Positions 9,284 to 19,400 of a DNA stretch of 64,000 nt are shown here, one piece after another. The notes below the pieces were generated by a model. It was given only the letters and a program-made list of their open reading frames with translations, searched no databases and had not been told where the DNA came from. Positions within the stretch are counted from its first letter, which is position 1; the number at the start of each line of letters is the position of its first letter. The stretch is from contig NZ_DLNQ01000015.1 in NCBI RefSeq assembly GCF_002479495.1, forward strand, positions 382,969-446,968. Reading direction: 5' to 3'. Position numbers and translations under genes: made by a program. The stretch is from Brevundimonas sp. UBA7506 (GTDB lineage: Bacteria > Pseudomonadota > Alphaproteobacteria > Caulobacterales > Caulobacteraceae).

Positions 9284-10122
9284 CGACGGCTCGCATTGAC
9301 GCCCGTTTCGCCAAGCTGAAGGCCGAGGGCCGGGCCGGTTTCATTCCCTACGTCATGACCGGCGATCCCAGCCGGGATGAGGCGCTGGAGATCCTGCGCG
9401 GCCTGCCCGCCGCCGGGGCCGACCTGATCGAACTGGGTCTGGCCTTTTCCGATCCGATGGCCGAGGGGCCGCCGATCCAGCGCGCGGCCCTGCGCGGGCT
9501 GGCGGCGGGGATGACCCTGCGCGGCACGCTGGATCTGGTGGCCGATTTCCGGGCGGGCGACGACGCCACGCCGGTCATCCTGATGGGCTATCTGAACCCG
9601 GTCGAGAGCTATGGCTATGAGGCCTTCGCCGCTGACGCCGCAGCGGCGGGCGTGGACGGTCTGATCGTGGTCGATTGCCCGCCGGAAGAGGCCGGGCCTC
9701 TGGCTGCGGCGCTGGACGGCCAACAAGTGTCGCTGATCCGTCTGGCCACGCCGACCTCAGACGACGACCGGCTGAAGGTCATCGCGCACGGGACCTCGGG
9801 CTTTGTCTATTACGTCTCGGTCGCGGGCGTGACCGGGGTGAAGGAGGCGCAGGCCGCGTCCGTCGCCCCCGCCGTCGAACGGGTCCGCAAGGCCGCGAAC
9901 CTCCCCGTCGCCGTCGGCTTCGGCGTCAAGACGCCCGAGCGCGCCGCCGAAATCGCCCGCGTGGCCGATGCGGTGGTGGCGGGGTCCGTCTTCGTCGATG
10001 AAGTGGCCGCCGCTTTGGCGGCGAACGAACCGGCCGTCCCCCGCGTTCTGGCCAAGGTGAAGGCCCTGGCGGACGCGGTGAAAACCGCCAGAACTAGTGC
10101 TTCCGTCGCGGAAACCGTCTAA
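9280..10122 (+). CDS. trpA: Tryptophan synthase alpha subunit
   Basis: The 280-residue TIM-barrel lyase splits indole-3-glycerol phosphate to indole for channelling to TrpB. The GTG start overlaps the upstream stop in GTGA. The catalytic glutamate is Glu51 in LIELGLAFSDPMAEGP. The position of the second catalytic acid (Asp60 in enterobacterial TrpA) is Glu62 here, a conservative change worth checking against relatives. The phosphate-binding GFGVKTPE loop is intact. Confidence 0.97.
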   Translation: MTTARIDARFAKLKAEGRAGFIPYVMTGDPSRDEALEILRGLPAAGADLIELGLAFSDPMAEGPPIQRAALRGLAAGMTLRGTLDLVADFRAGDDATPVILMGYLNPVESYGYEAFAADAAAAGVDGLIVVDCPPEEAGPLAAALDGQQVSLIRLATPTSDDDRLKVIAHGTSGFVYYVSVAGVTGVKEAQAASVAPAVERVRKAANLPVAVGFGVKTPERAAEIARVADAVVAGSVFVDEVAAALAANEPAVPRVLAKVKALADAVKTARTSASVAETV

Positions 10123-10132
10123 AGGCGCGCTC

Positions 10133-11023
10133 ATGGTCGACAAGAATCCTGAGAACAAGCCGCGTGGCGGCTGGCTGTCCCGCTTCGCTCCCGGCGTCCG
10201 CAAGATCGTCAGCCGGCGCGACACGCCCGACAATCTGTGGGTCAAGGACCCGGACAGCGGCGAGATGCTGTTCCGCACAGACCTGGAGGCGGCCCTGTGG
10301 GTCACGCCGTCGGGCCGTCACATGCGGATCAATGCGCCGACGCGCCTGAAGGCCACTTTCGATGACGGCGTATTCGAGAGCATCGACACCCCGGACGTGC
10401 CGGAAGACCCGCTGAAGTTCTCGGACGGCAAGCCCTATCGCGATCGCCTGAACGCGGCGCGCAAGGCGGCGGGCCGCAAGGACACCATGGCGATCGGCTT
10501 CGGCAAGATCGACGGCGTGGCCGCGGTCGTCATCGTTCAGGACTTCACCTTCATGGGCGGGTCGCTGGGCATGGCGGCGGGCGAGGCCTTCGTCGCCGCC
10601 GCCCGTGAGGCCGTGAAGCGCGGCGTGCCCTTCGTCTGCTTCACCGCCGCCGGCGGCGCGCGGATGCAGGAAGGCGCTCTCAGCCTGATGCAGATGGCGC
10701 GCACGACCCTGGCCGTGCAGGAAGTGAAGGCGGCGCAGCTGCCTTACGTCGTGGTCCTGACCGACCCGACCACGGGGGGCGTGACCGCCTCCTACGCCAT
10801 GTTGGGCGACGTCCACCTGGCCGAGCCGGGCGCCCTGATCGGCTTCGCCGGTCCGCGCGTGATCGAGACCACCATCCGCGAGAAACTGCCGCCGGGCTTC
10901 CAGCGCGCCGAGTATCTTCAGGGCAAGGGCATGGTCGACAAGGTCGTGGCGCGCGGCGATCTGCCGACGACGCTCGGCCAGATCATGTCCATGCTGATGG
11001 GCGGCAAGCGCAAGGCGGCCTAA
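10133..11023 (+). CDS. accD: Acetyl-CoA carboxylase carboxyltransferase subunit beta
   Basis: AccD with AccA transfers the carboxyl group from carboxybiotin to acetyl-CoA, the committed step of fatty-acid synthesis. The start at MVDKNPENK gives 296 residues; an upstream in-frame GTG would overlap trpA. The core motifs FTFMGGSLGMAAGEA, FTAAGGARMQEGALSLMQMA and GGVTASYAMLGD are intact. The N-terminal zinc ribbon, normally CPxCG and CPxCG, reads DPDSG and TPSGR, so all four cysteines are missing. The gene follows trpA by 10 nt, as in many alphaproteobacteria. Confidence 0.96.
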   Translation: MVDKNPENKPRGGWLSRFAPGVRKIVSRRDTPDNLWVKDPDSGEMLFRTDLEAALWVTPSGRHMRINAPTRLKATFDDGVFESIDTPDVPEDPLKFSDGKPYRDRLNAARKAAGRKDTMAIGFGKIDGVAAVVIVQDFTFMGGSLGMAAGEAFVAAAREAVKRGVPFVCFTAAGGARMQEGALSLMQMARTTLAVQEVKAAQLPYVVVLTDPTTGGVTASYAMLGDVHLAEPGALIGFAGPRVIETTIREKLPPGFQRAEYLQGKGMVDKVVARGDLPTTLGQIMSMLMGGKRKAA

Positions 11024-11032
11024 GGGCGCCTG

Positions 11033-12319
11033 ATGGACCCGATCTCGGAACGTCTTCGCGCCCGCCATCCCCAGCGCATCGACCTGTCGCTGGACCGGAT
11101 GCGGGCGCTGTGCGCGGCGCTGGGCGACCCGCAGGATCGGTTGCCGCCGGTGGTCCATGTCGCCGGCACCAACGGCAAGGGCTCGACGGTCTCCCTGATC
11201 CGGGCCATCGCCGAGGCGGCGGGCCTGCGGGTCCATGCCTACACCTCGCCGCATCTGGTGCGCTTCAACGAGCGCATCCGGCTGGCCGGGACCCTGATCA
11301 GCGACGATCAGCTGAACGCCGTGCTGGACCGCATCGAGGCGGCCATGGCCGAGACCGGGGGCGAGGCCACCGTGTTCGAAAGCACGACCGCCGCGGCCTT
11401 CCTGGCCATGAGCGAGACCCCCGCCGACCTGGCCATCATCGAGGTGGGCCTGGGCGGATCGCTGGACGCCACCAATGTCATCGACCGGCCTCTGCTGAGC
11501 GTCATCACCCCCGTCGATCTGGATCACGCCGAGTTCCTGGGCGACAGGATCGAAGGCGTCGCCGCGGAGAAGGCGGGCATCCTGAAGGCCGGGGCGCGGG
11601 GCGTGATCGCCCGTCAGTCCGAGGCCGTCATGGCCGTGATCGAGCGACGCGCGGCCGAGGTTCATTCGCCGCTGACCGTCATGGGCGTGGATTTCGACGC
11701 CTGGGCCGAGCGCGGCGGGCTGGTCTATCAGGATCAGGAACGCTTCCTCGACCTGCCGGCCCCGGCGCTGAGCGGGCCGCACCAGTTCGACAACGCGGGC
11801 GTGGCCGTGGCCGCCGCCCTGGAGCTGGACCTGCCCGAAGCCGCCATCGCCGAGGGGCTGAAATCCGTGCGCTGGCCCGCGCGGATGCAGCGGCTGACCG
11901 TGGGACCCTATGCCGAGAAGGCGCAAGCGGCGGACGCTGAGCTGTGGCTGGACGGCGGACATAATCCTCACGCCGGAAGGGCCCTGGCCCGGACCCTGGC
12001 CGAGCGTCAGGCGCGGGCGCCGCGGCCCACCGCCCTGATCGTGGCCATGCTGGCCAACAAGGACGCGGGCGGGTTCTTCGAGGCGCTGAAAGGGATCGAC
12101 GCCCAAGTCTTCACTATCGGCTTCGACGGCGCGGCGGCGGACCCGGCGTCCTTGGCCGCCGTGGCGCAGGGGCGCGGCTTCGGCGCCCTGCCGACGACCT
12201 CGGTGGACGAGGCTCTGGAACGCGCCCTGGCGCTCGGCGCGGGCCGCATCGTCATCTGCGGATCGCTCTATCTGGCGGGCGAGGTTCTGGGCGCCAGTCC
12301 CGAGACCTGGCCGGTCTAG
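11033..12319 (+). CDS. folC: Bifunctional dihydrofolate synthase / folylpolyglutamate synthase
   Basis: The 428-residue Mur-ligase-family enzyme adds glutamate to dihydropteroate and to folates, using ATP. The P-loop is HVAGTNGKGSTVSLI near residues 40-53. Further signatures are YTSPHLVRFNERI, the second ATP/metal motif VGLGGSLDATNVI, and LDGGHNPHAG at the start of the C-terminal domain. Length and order match FolC. It starts 9 nt after accD and ends the trpF-to-folC transcription unit. A family B repeat lies directly after its stop. Confidence 0.96.
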   Translation: MDPISERLRARHPQRIDLSLDRMRALCAALGDPQDRLPPVVHVAGTNGKGSTVSLIRAIAEAAGLRVHAYTSPHLVRFNERIRLAGTLISDDQLNAVLDRIEAAMAETGGEATVFESTTAAAFLAMSETPADLAIIEVGLGGSLDATNVIDRPLLSVITPVDLDHAEFLGDRIEGVAAEKAGILKAGARGVIARQSEAVMAVIERRAAEVHSPLTVMGVDFDAWAERGGLVYQDQERFLDLPAPALSGPHQFDNAGVAVAAALELDLPEAAIAEGLKSVRWPARMQRLTVGPYAEKAQAADAELWLDGGHNPHAGRALARTLAERQARAPRPTALIVAMLANKDAGGFFEALKGIDAQVFTIGFDGAAADPASLAAVAQGRGFGALPTTSVDEALERALALGAGRIVICGSLYLAGEVLGASPETWPV

Positions 12320-12321
12320 CC

Positions 12322-12490
12322 CTCTCCCTCCCCTTCATGGGGAGGGTGGTCGCGAAGCGACCGGGTGGGGAGGGCCAGGCTGCCCATCCCCACATCCCAG
12401 ACAAGCAAAAGGCGGCGGGCTTATCGCCGCGCCGCCCCCACCCGGCTTCGCCTGACGGCTCAGCCACCCTCCCCATGAAGGGGAGGGAGA
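12322..12490. repeat. Intergenic palindromic repeat, family B copy 1
   Basis: The left end CTCCCTCCCCTTCATGGGGA and the right end (complementary, CCCTCCCCATGAAGGGGAGG) bound a 169-bp element with internal GGTCGC-GAAGCGACC and GGGTGGGG segments. Related copies are at 30460-30590 and, less complete, 58829-58935. It sits between the convergent folC and trxA genes, where it may act as a bidirectional transcript end. Confidence 0.87.
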
Positions 12491-12494
12491 TTTC

Positions 12495-12827
12495 TTAGTC
12501 CGCCTTGACGCCGGCTTCGGCCAGCCATTCGACGATCTTGCCCTTGGGCATGGCGCCCACCTTCATGGAAGCCAGTTGGCCGTCCTTGAACAGCATCAGG
12601 GTCGGGATGCCCTTCACGCCCATCTTGGAGGGGGTCATGGGGCTGTCGTCAATGTTGACCTTGGCGATCGTCACCTGACCGGCCAGTTCGTCGGCGATCT
12701 GTTCCAGCGCCGGGCCGATCTGCTTGCAGGGGCCGCACCACTCGGCCCAGAAGTCCACCAGGACGGGGGTCGAGGACTTCAGGACGTCGGCGTCGAAGCT
12801 TTCGTCGGTGACTTTCACGGTCGCCAT
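12495..12827 (-). CDS. trxA: Thioredoxin
   Basis: This 110-residue cytoplasmic disulfide reductase has the classical active site WCGPCK (Cys31 and Cys34) and the cis-proline loop KGIPTLMLF. There is no signal peptide, and length and motifs match TrxA. The gene lies downstream of addA on the same strand but across a 125-bp gap, so it probably has its own promoter. An AGGAG-like ribosome site precedes the ATG. Confidence 0.97.
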   Translation of the reverse strand: MATVKVTDESFDADVLKSSTPVLVDFWAEWCGPCKQIGPALEQIADELAGQVTIAKVNIDDSPMTPSKMGVKGIPTLMLFKDGQLASMKVGAMPKGKIVEWLAEAGVKAD

Positions 12828-12952
12828 GAATGGCTCTCCTTAAGGGGCGCTATCGCTCGGCCTGCGAGGCCTCGCTGTTTGAGCGCGTTTAGCGGCGCGC
12901 CGAATGGAAGGCTCGGCGTTCCCGGCAGATGTGGGAGCGATTTGCGCACAAA

Positions 12953-15900
12953 TCAACGCGCATTTGAAAGCGCCGCGTCCATCAGGTCCTGCGGCACGAC
13001 CATCAGCTTCGGCCCATCCGTCCAGACCAGGGCGGCCTCGACCGCGCGGTCGTGATAAAGGCGACGCAGCACCGCCGTATAGACCGCCATCTGCAGGACA
13101 TAGGCCGGGTCGGCGTCCTCGACGTGATCCGGGGCCGGGCGGTTGGACTTGAAATCCACGATCAGCACCCGTTCAGGCGTGACCACCAGGCGGTCGATGC
13201 GGCCCGAGATGGAGACGCCGGACGGCAGGTCGGGCGAGGAGCCGGTCACAGCCACCTCGGCGCGCGAGCCGGCGCCGAAGACCGGCGCGAAGCGGGCGTC
13301 GTCCAGCACGGCGAAAGCCGCCCCGATCATCTCAGCGCGCTGATCGTCCGACAGGTCGCGTTCACGCGCCAGCATCCGCACGGCGGCGTCGGGCCGGTCG
13401 GACGGGGCGATGTCGGGCAGGCGTTCCAGCAGGCGGTGGATCAGGTCGCCGCGCCGGAACCGGCCCAGACCGGCGCCGGGACCTTCGCCGCGCGCCAGCG
13501 GCGACGGCGCGGGAATGCGTTTCTGCTCCTGCATCTGCGACGGCGAGGCGAAGCGGGCGGCGGCGTCGCGGGCGGGCGTCTGGCGCGCCCAGTCGGGGGC
13601 TTCCGGGCGGGCCTCGGTCGCGGCGGTCACTGCGGGCAGGACGTCGAGATCGACGCCGTAGCGGCGGACGTTGTTGTCCAGCGTCCGCACCTCGTCGCCG
13701 AGACGGTTGAAGGTCTCCTCGATGACCGACCACCAGTCGCCCGGTTCGGGCGAGCGTTTGGAGCCGCGCCCCATGACGATGACGCGGTCGCGGGCGCGGG
13801 TCAGGGCGACGTAGAGTAGGCGCAGGGATTCGTCGCTGACGCGGGCCTCGCGCGCGGCGCGGGCGGCCTCGGAAGCGGCGCAGTCCTCCTTGGACGAGCC
13901 AGGGCACATCAGCCAGGCCTCGCCGTCGCCCATGCCGATGGCGTCGAGCGCGACGGGCATCAGGCTCGGCCCCTGGGCCTTCGCCTTCATGGTGGTGTCG
14001 GGCAGGATGACGACGGGCGCCTCCAGCCCCTTGGCGCCGTGGACGGTCATGACGCGGACCTCGCCGCGCGGCCCTTCCAGTTCGCGCTTCACCTCGACGT
14101 CGGCGGCTTCCAGCAGGGCGAGACAGGTCTCCAGATCAACCCCGCCCCGGTTCTCGGCGGCCAGGACCTGGTTGAGGGTCTCGTCGATGGCTTCCTCGGC
14201 CTCGCGGCCCAACCGCGTCAGCACGCGGGCGCGGCCAGAGACGCCGGTGTCGTCCACGCGGTTCAGCAGGGCGGAGAAGAAGGTGAAGGGGGCGCTGTCG
14301 CGCGCAGCGCGGGCGCTCAGGCACAGCTCCAGCGCGCGGCGCCATTCGGGGCGTTCGTCGGCGCGTTGCTTCAGTTCGCGCCACAGGCCCTGACGCTTCT
14401 CGCGCCCGGCCAGATCATAGAGCGAGGCCTCGTCCACGTCGCAGAAGGGGCTGCGCAGCACCTCGGCCAGCGACAGGTCGTCGCCGGGGAAGAGGGCGAA
14501 GCGGGCGAGCGCCTTGAGGTCGTCGAAGACGATATGGCTCGACAGTTTCAGCCGGTCGGCCCCAGCGACGGGGACGCCCGCGCTCTTCAGGGCGCGGATG
14601 ATCTCTTCGAAGGTGGCGTCGCGGCGGCGCACCAGGATGAGGAAGTCGCCGTAGCCGCTGGCGCGCGGCTGGCGCGTGTTGCGGTCATAGACGGTCGCGC
14701 CGGTTTCGACCTGACGCCTGATCTCCTGGGCCAGGGCGGCGGCCATGCGTTTGCGGGCGCCGGCGACGCCTTCCTGATCGACCGGATCGTCCCAGGCGTC
14801 GCGCTCGGGCGGGGCCTCGTCCATGAACAGGGGCCACAGGTCAACGCTGCCGCGCTGGCCGACGCGGGCGGGCAGGTGGCGGGGGATGTCGCCGGCCTCG
14901 CCGACCAGGGCGCGGGTGCGTTCGGGATCATTGAAGGCGTGATCGACAAAGGCCAGGACGTCCTCGGTCGAGCGGTAGGAGGTCTCCAGCGGCACGCCCT
15001 CGAAGGCGGAGCCGGAGGCCCGGATCAGTTCGTCGTAGACTTGCGACTCCTGTCGCAGCCGCTCGGGCCGGGCGCCCTGGAAGGAGTAGATCGACTGCTT
15101 CTCGTCGCCGACGGCGAAGACGGTGCGGTCGGTTTCCTCGCCCGAGAAGAACTCGCCGGTCAGGGCGCGCATGATGGCCCATTGCTCGGGCGCCGTGTCC
15201 TGAGCCTCGTCGATCAGGACGTGGTCGATGCCGCCGTCCAACTTGTACAGGACCCAGGCGGCGGTCGAGCGTTCGGTCAGCAGGTCGACGGTTTTCGCCA
15301 CCAGATCGGAGAAGTCCAGCGCTCCGCGCTCGGCCTTGGCGGCCTCGTAGAAGGCGGCGTGGGCCACGGCCAAGGTCAGCAGCTTGATGGTGTCGGTGGC
15401 GACCTTGGCGGCGCGCACCACGTCCAGCGTGGCCAGATATTTGGCTTGCAGGTCGGTCAGCCAGCCGCCCGCGTCGGGCGGGGCCTGTTTGGTGGCCATC
15501 GACTTGCGCGGCGATCCGGTCCCCGTGAGGAAGACGACGCCGAGGCCGTGGAAGCTCCACTCATGATCCAGGGCGTGGATCAGCTCGGCGGCGCGGTCCT
15601 TGTCGGTCTTGCCGCCGGTCGCCATCAACTCGGCCATGCGGCGGACCTCGCCCCGGTCCAGCCAGCGGATGAAGTCGCCTTCGATCTCGTCGGGCGTCTG
15701 TTCGGGATCGGCGCCGGTCAGGGCGTGGGGGCCGGGGGCCGAGCCGTAGCCGACGCGGGCGACATAGTCGGTCAGGTCGGCGCGTCTGGCCTCGATCATG
15801 GCCAGCAGGCTCTCGAACCTGCCCCAGTCCAGCTCGACGGCGAAATGGCTGTAGGCCTGACCGACCGGGCCGTCGGGGTCGCGCAGGGCGGCGCGGGCCA

Positions 15901-16402
15901 GTTCCTCGCGCGCGGCGTGGCTGAGGGCGATGGCGGCTTCGTTTTCCAGCACGGTGAAGCGCGGCGAGACGCCCGCCTCGATAGGGAAACGGCGCAGCAG
16001 CTTTTCGCAGAAGGCGTGGATGGTCTGGATCTTCAGCCCGCCCGGCGTCTCCAGCGCCCGGGCGAACAGGCGGCGCGCCTCTGACAGGCGGGCCGGGTTG
16101 AGTCCGGCGGGATCGCTGGCGTCCAGTTTGGCCAGTTCGGCGGACAGGGCGGCGTCGTCCATGACCGCCCATTTGCCCAGGGTCTCGAACAGGCGGGCCT
16201 GCATCTCGGCGGCGGCGGCCTTGGTGTAGGTGACGCAGAGGATGGCCGAGGCCCCGGCCCCGCCCAGCAGCAGGCGGGCCACGCGGCTGACTAGGGTGGT
16301 GGTCTTGCCCGAGCCGGCGTTGGCCGTGACGAAGACCGACAGGGCCGGATCGGCGGCGCGGATCTGCGGATCAGGACGCATCTGCGGAGTGGCGATGTTC
16401 AT
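12953..16402 (-). CDS. addA: Double-strand break repair helicase-nuclease subunit AddA
   Basis: AddA is the UvrD-like helicase/nuclease half of the AddAB enzyme that processes broken DNA ends for RecA. From the ATG at 16402 it is 1149 residues. Walker A is TANAGSGKTTTL (Lys33) and helicase motif III is GDEKQSIYSFQGA near residue 431. A RecB-type nuclease motif, VLIVDFKSNRP, lies near residue 1080. The start overlaps the addB stop in ATGA, giving translational coupling in the usual B-then-A order. A longer frame upstream is only read-through of addB sequence. Confidence 0.96.
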   Translation of the reverse strand: MNIATPQMRPDPQIRAADPALSVFVTANAGSGKTTTLVSRVARLLLGGAGASAILCVTYTKAAAAEMQARLFETLGKWAVMDDAALSAELAKLDASDPAGLNPARLSEARRLFARALETPGGLKIQTIHAFCEKLLRRFPIEAGVSPRFTVLENEAAIALSHAAREELARAALRDPDGPVGQAYSHFAVELDWGRFESLLAMIEARRADLTDYVARVGYGSAPGPHALTGADPEQTPDEIEGDFIRWLDRGEVRRMAELMATGGKTDKDRAAELIHALDHEWSFHGLGVVFLTGTGSPRKSMATKQAPPDAGGWLTDLQAKYLATLDVVRAAKVATDTIKLLTLAVAHAAFYEAAKAERGALDFSDLVAKTVDLLTERSTAAWVLYKLDGGIDHVLIDEAQDTAPEQWAIMRALTGEFFSGEETDRTVFAVGDEKQSIYSFQGARPERLRQESQVYDELIRASGSAFEGVPLETSYRSTEDVLAFVDHAFNDPERTRALVGEAGDIPRHLPARVGQRGSVDLWPLFMDEAPPERDAWDDPVDQEGVAGARKRMAAALAQEIRRQVETGATVYDRNTRQPRASGYGDFLILVRRRDATFEEIIRALKSAGVPVAGADRLKLSSHIVFDDLKALARFALFPGDDLSLAEVLRSPFCDVDEASLYDLAGREKRQGLWRELKQRADERPEWRRALELCLSARAARDSAPFTFFSALLNRVDDTGVSGRARVLTRLGREAEEAIDETLNQVLAAENRGGVDLETCLALLEAADVEVKRELEGPRGEVRVMTVHGAKGLEAPVVILPDTTMKAKAQGPSLMPVALDAIGMGDGEAWLMCPGSSKEDCAASEAARAAREARVSDESLRLLYVALTRARDRVIVMGRGSKRSPEPGDWWSVIEETFNRLGDEVRTLDNNVRRYGVDLDVLPAVTAATEARPEAPDWARQTPARDAAARFASPSQMQEQKRIPAPSPLARGEGPGAGLGRFRRGDLIHRLLERLPDIAPSDRPDAAVRMLARERDLSDDQRAEMIGAAFAVLDDARFAPVFGAGSRAEVAVTGSSPDLPSGVSISGRIDRLVVTPERVLIVDFKSNRPAPDHVEDADPAYVLQMAVYTAVLRRLYHDRAVEAALVWTDGPKLMVVPQDLMDAALSNAR

Positions 16403-19400
16403 TCGCTGTCGCCTTCTTCGCCGCCGACGACGTGCCATTCCCAGACGCGGGCCAGATGGTCGTAGTTGCTGCCGTAGTTGCCCATGAACTGGGGCGCGGC
16501 CCAGGAGACATAGGGGGTGTCCGGGTGATCGAAGCGGGCCACGCGCTTCTTCAGTCCCTCCAGCGCGGCTTCGCCCAGCGCCGCCGCTTCGGGGCCGGAG
16601 GCGCGCACCGCCACCTCGCCCGCCTTCTTGCGCCCGACGACGCGGACATAGGTCAGCTCGTCGGCGGGCACGGGACCATTGGTGTCCTTGAAGCCGCCGT
16701 CGGCGAGGATGGCGGCGGTCAGGGTCAGCTGGGGCGCAAAGCCCGCCTTGACCTGTTTGCCCGACGGCACGCCGCCGGTCTTGAAGTCCATGATGGCGGC
16801 CCCGCTTGCGCCCACCTCGATGCGGTCGGCATAGGCCTTCATGGTGAAGGGGCCGGCGGGGGCGTCAAAGGTCATGGTCCCCTGTTGCTCGATCAGCAGG
16901 GTGACGCTGCGCGCCCGGCGTTCGGCCTCGAACCCGGCTAGCCAGCGGGCGCAGTTGCGCGCCAGCGGCGTCTCGCGGGCCATGGCGGCGTCCTCGAAGC
17001 CGTGGGCGGTCAGCTCCTCGATCAGCAGCTGTTCGATCTGCGCCTCGCAGTCGTCGGGCAGGACATGGGGCCACATCAGGGTCATGCGCTCGATGGCCTT
17101 GTGCACCGCATTGCCGCGCGCCATCGCCTCGGCCGAGGCGCCCGGCCGGTCCATGATGTTCAGGCCCAGCACCCACTGGGCGTAGATGGCGTAGGGGTCG
17201 CGCACCCAGCGCTCGATGCGGGTGACATAGAGGCTGCGCGGGCGGCGCTCGACCGGGGGCTTCGGCATGGGACGCGGTGCGAAGCGGGCGGCGCCGGGCG
17301 GCGGGGCGTCCAGGGCGCGGGTCCATTCGGCCAGACCGGCGGGGGCGGGGATGGCGACCGGGGTGGCCGGGGCGTCGGCGCCGCGCGTCAGCATCTCGAG
17401 GCGCCACAGCCAGCGCGAGCGCACGGCGGGCTGGCCGCCGCGCCGCTCGCAGTGGATCAGGATGGCCTCGTCGGCGCAGGCGGCCTGAACGAAGTCCTGG
17501 GCCGTCTGGCCCAGACGCCGCTCGGGCGTGGGCAGGCCGAGGGTCTTCCGCATCGGGCGCGACAGGAAGGGATCGACCGGGGCGGGGCGAGGCCAGACGC
17601 CTTCCTCCAGCCCGGCCAGGATCATGCGATCGGCGCGGGTCAGGCGGGCCTCAATGGCCCCCAGAATGCGCAGGCGCGGGTGGGTGGCGCCGCCGGTGCG
17701 GACGGTCTCCTCGCCCAGCAGACCGGCCACCAGGGCGGCGAAGTCGGCGCGGCTGACCTCTCCCAGCGACCCGCCGCCGTCGATCAGGGCCGACAGCAGC
17801 GAGGCGGCGGCCTCGCCGTCCGGTCCGGCCCAGGCGTTCTGACCCGCCAGGGCCTCGATCAGGGCGGTCAGGGCGCGGGCGGCGGCGTCGGGGGCGGCGG
17901 TGGGTGCGAAGGTGGCCAAGGCCTCGGCGGCGAGGGCTTCCAGCCGGGCGGCCAGGGCGCGGGCGCCGGACAGGCGGGCGGCTTTCCACTCGGGCAGGGA
18001 TTGGCCGCCGCGACCGGGTTCGGCGGCCTTGAGCAGGCGCTTTTGCACCTCGGCCCAGTCGCACGGACGCGGGCCGCGCAGGGCGTGCTCCTCCAGCGCC
18101 GAGGCGACGTCGGGCAAGGAGGACCCGCCGAGGTCGAGCCGGGTCAGCGGGTGCTTGATCAGGCCCAGAAGGGTCTGGGGCTTGAGCGGGGTCTCGATGA
18201 AGCGGGCGCAGAGGTCGACCAGGACGCCGGCGCTCATCCGCGACAGGGGGGCGCCGGTCGAGGCGTCGGGGATGATGTTCCAGCGCGCCAGCCGGGCTTC
18301 GACCCGGCGCGACAGGTCCAGATCGGGGGTGACGAGGGCGCAGGTCTGGCCGGGGGTTTCCAGCGTCTCGCGCATCAGCAAGGCGATGGCGGTGGCGGCC
18401 TCTTCCTCGGCGCGGACTGCGAGCGCGGACAGGCCCTTCAGTCCTTCGGCGATGGGGTCGGCGGCTTGGCCCGCCTCGGCGGCGTCGGCGCGCAGGCGGG
18501 CGATCTCGGCGCGCCAGTCGTCGGTGGCCTCGGCGGGGCGCAGGGCCTCGTTGATCAGGCGCTGGCGGGCCAGACCGCGCGCCTCGATGCGGGGCTCGAC
18601 AGCGGGTTTGAACCAGGGGCGGACCTGATCGCGCGAGATGTCGGCGCGGGTCAGCAGGGCCTTCAGCGCGGCCTGCGGGTGCTGGTCGTCAATGCGGTCC
18701 CAGACGCCGTCGGCCAGATCGAGGTCGAGGCCGGGCAGGACTACGACGCCCTGGGGCGCGCGGGCCACGGCGGCCAGGACGTCGGCGGCGGCGGGGACGG
18801 TGCCGGTCGAGCCGGCGGCGATGACGGGCTGTTGCGGCGGGCGCGCGTCCCAGGCCTCGGCCAGACGGCGCAGCAGGGTGGCGCGGCGCCAGGCGGAATC
18901 GACGAGGCCGAGCGCCTCCAGTCGTTTCGGCCAGGCCTCGACGGCGAGGCCGAGGAAGCGGGCGCTGTCCTGCCAGTGAGCGGCCAGATCCTGTTCGGCC
19001 AGCTCGGCGATGCGCGACAGGTCCGGGACCTCCTCCAGCTGGCAGGAATCGAGGAAGCCGCCCAGAGCGTCGGCCATTTCCAGCGCGCGCAGGGGTTTCA
19101 TCCCTGGCTCGAACTCCTCGACGATCATCCGCGTCATCTCGAAACGGCGCGTCAGGGGGGCGATGGCGGGGGGCAGGTCCAGACCCAGTTCGCCGGGGGC
19201 GAAGGGGGGCTCGTCCTCTTCCAGATCGCCGAGCGGGCGGACCTGAGGCAGGAGGACGGGGCGGTCGCCGGCCAGCTTGCCCAGCGCCGAGGAGAAGGCG
19301 CGGGCGGCGCGGCGGTTGGGCAGCAGGATGGTGGCGTCAGTCAGGGTCTCGGGCGTCTGATCGCCCAGCCAGTCGAGCACCCCGGCGGCGAGGTCTTCGA

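Noticed and set aside
10094..12106. Very long minus-strand open frame (about 670 codons) antisense to accD and folC
   Set aside because: Shadow of high-GC codon use: low-complexity His/Arg/Gly/Gln composition, no motif, and overlap with two unmistakable genes.
12322..12490. Terminal inverted repeats of an insertion sequence
   Set aside because: The element is too short to encode a transposase, none is nearby, and the same arms recur at other gene junctions, so it is a non-coding repeat.
14039..16084. 681-codon plus-strand frame antisense to addA
   Set aside because: Glycine/alanine/glutamine-rich shadow without recognisable domains; addA is certain on the other strand.
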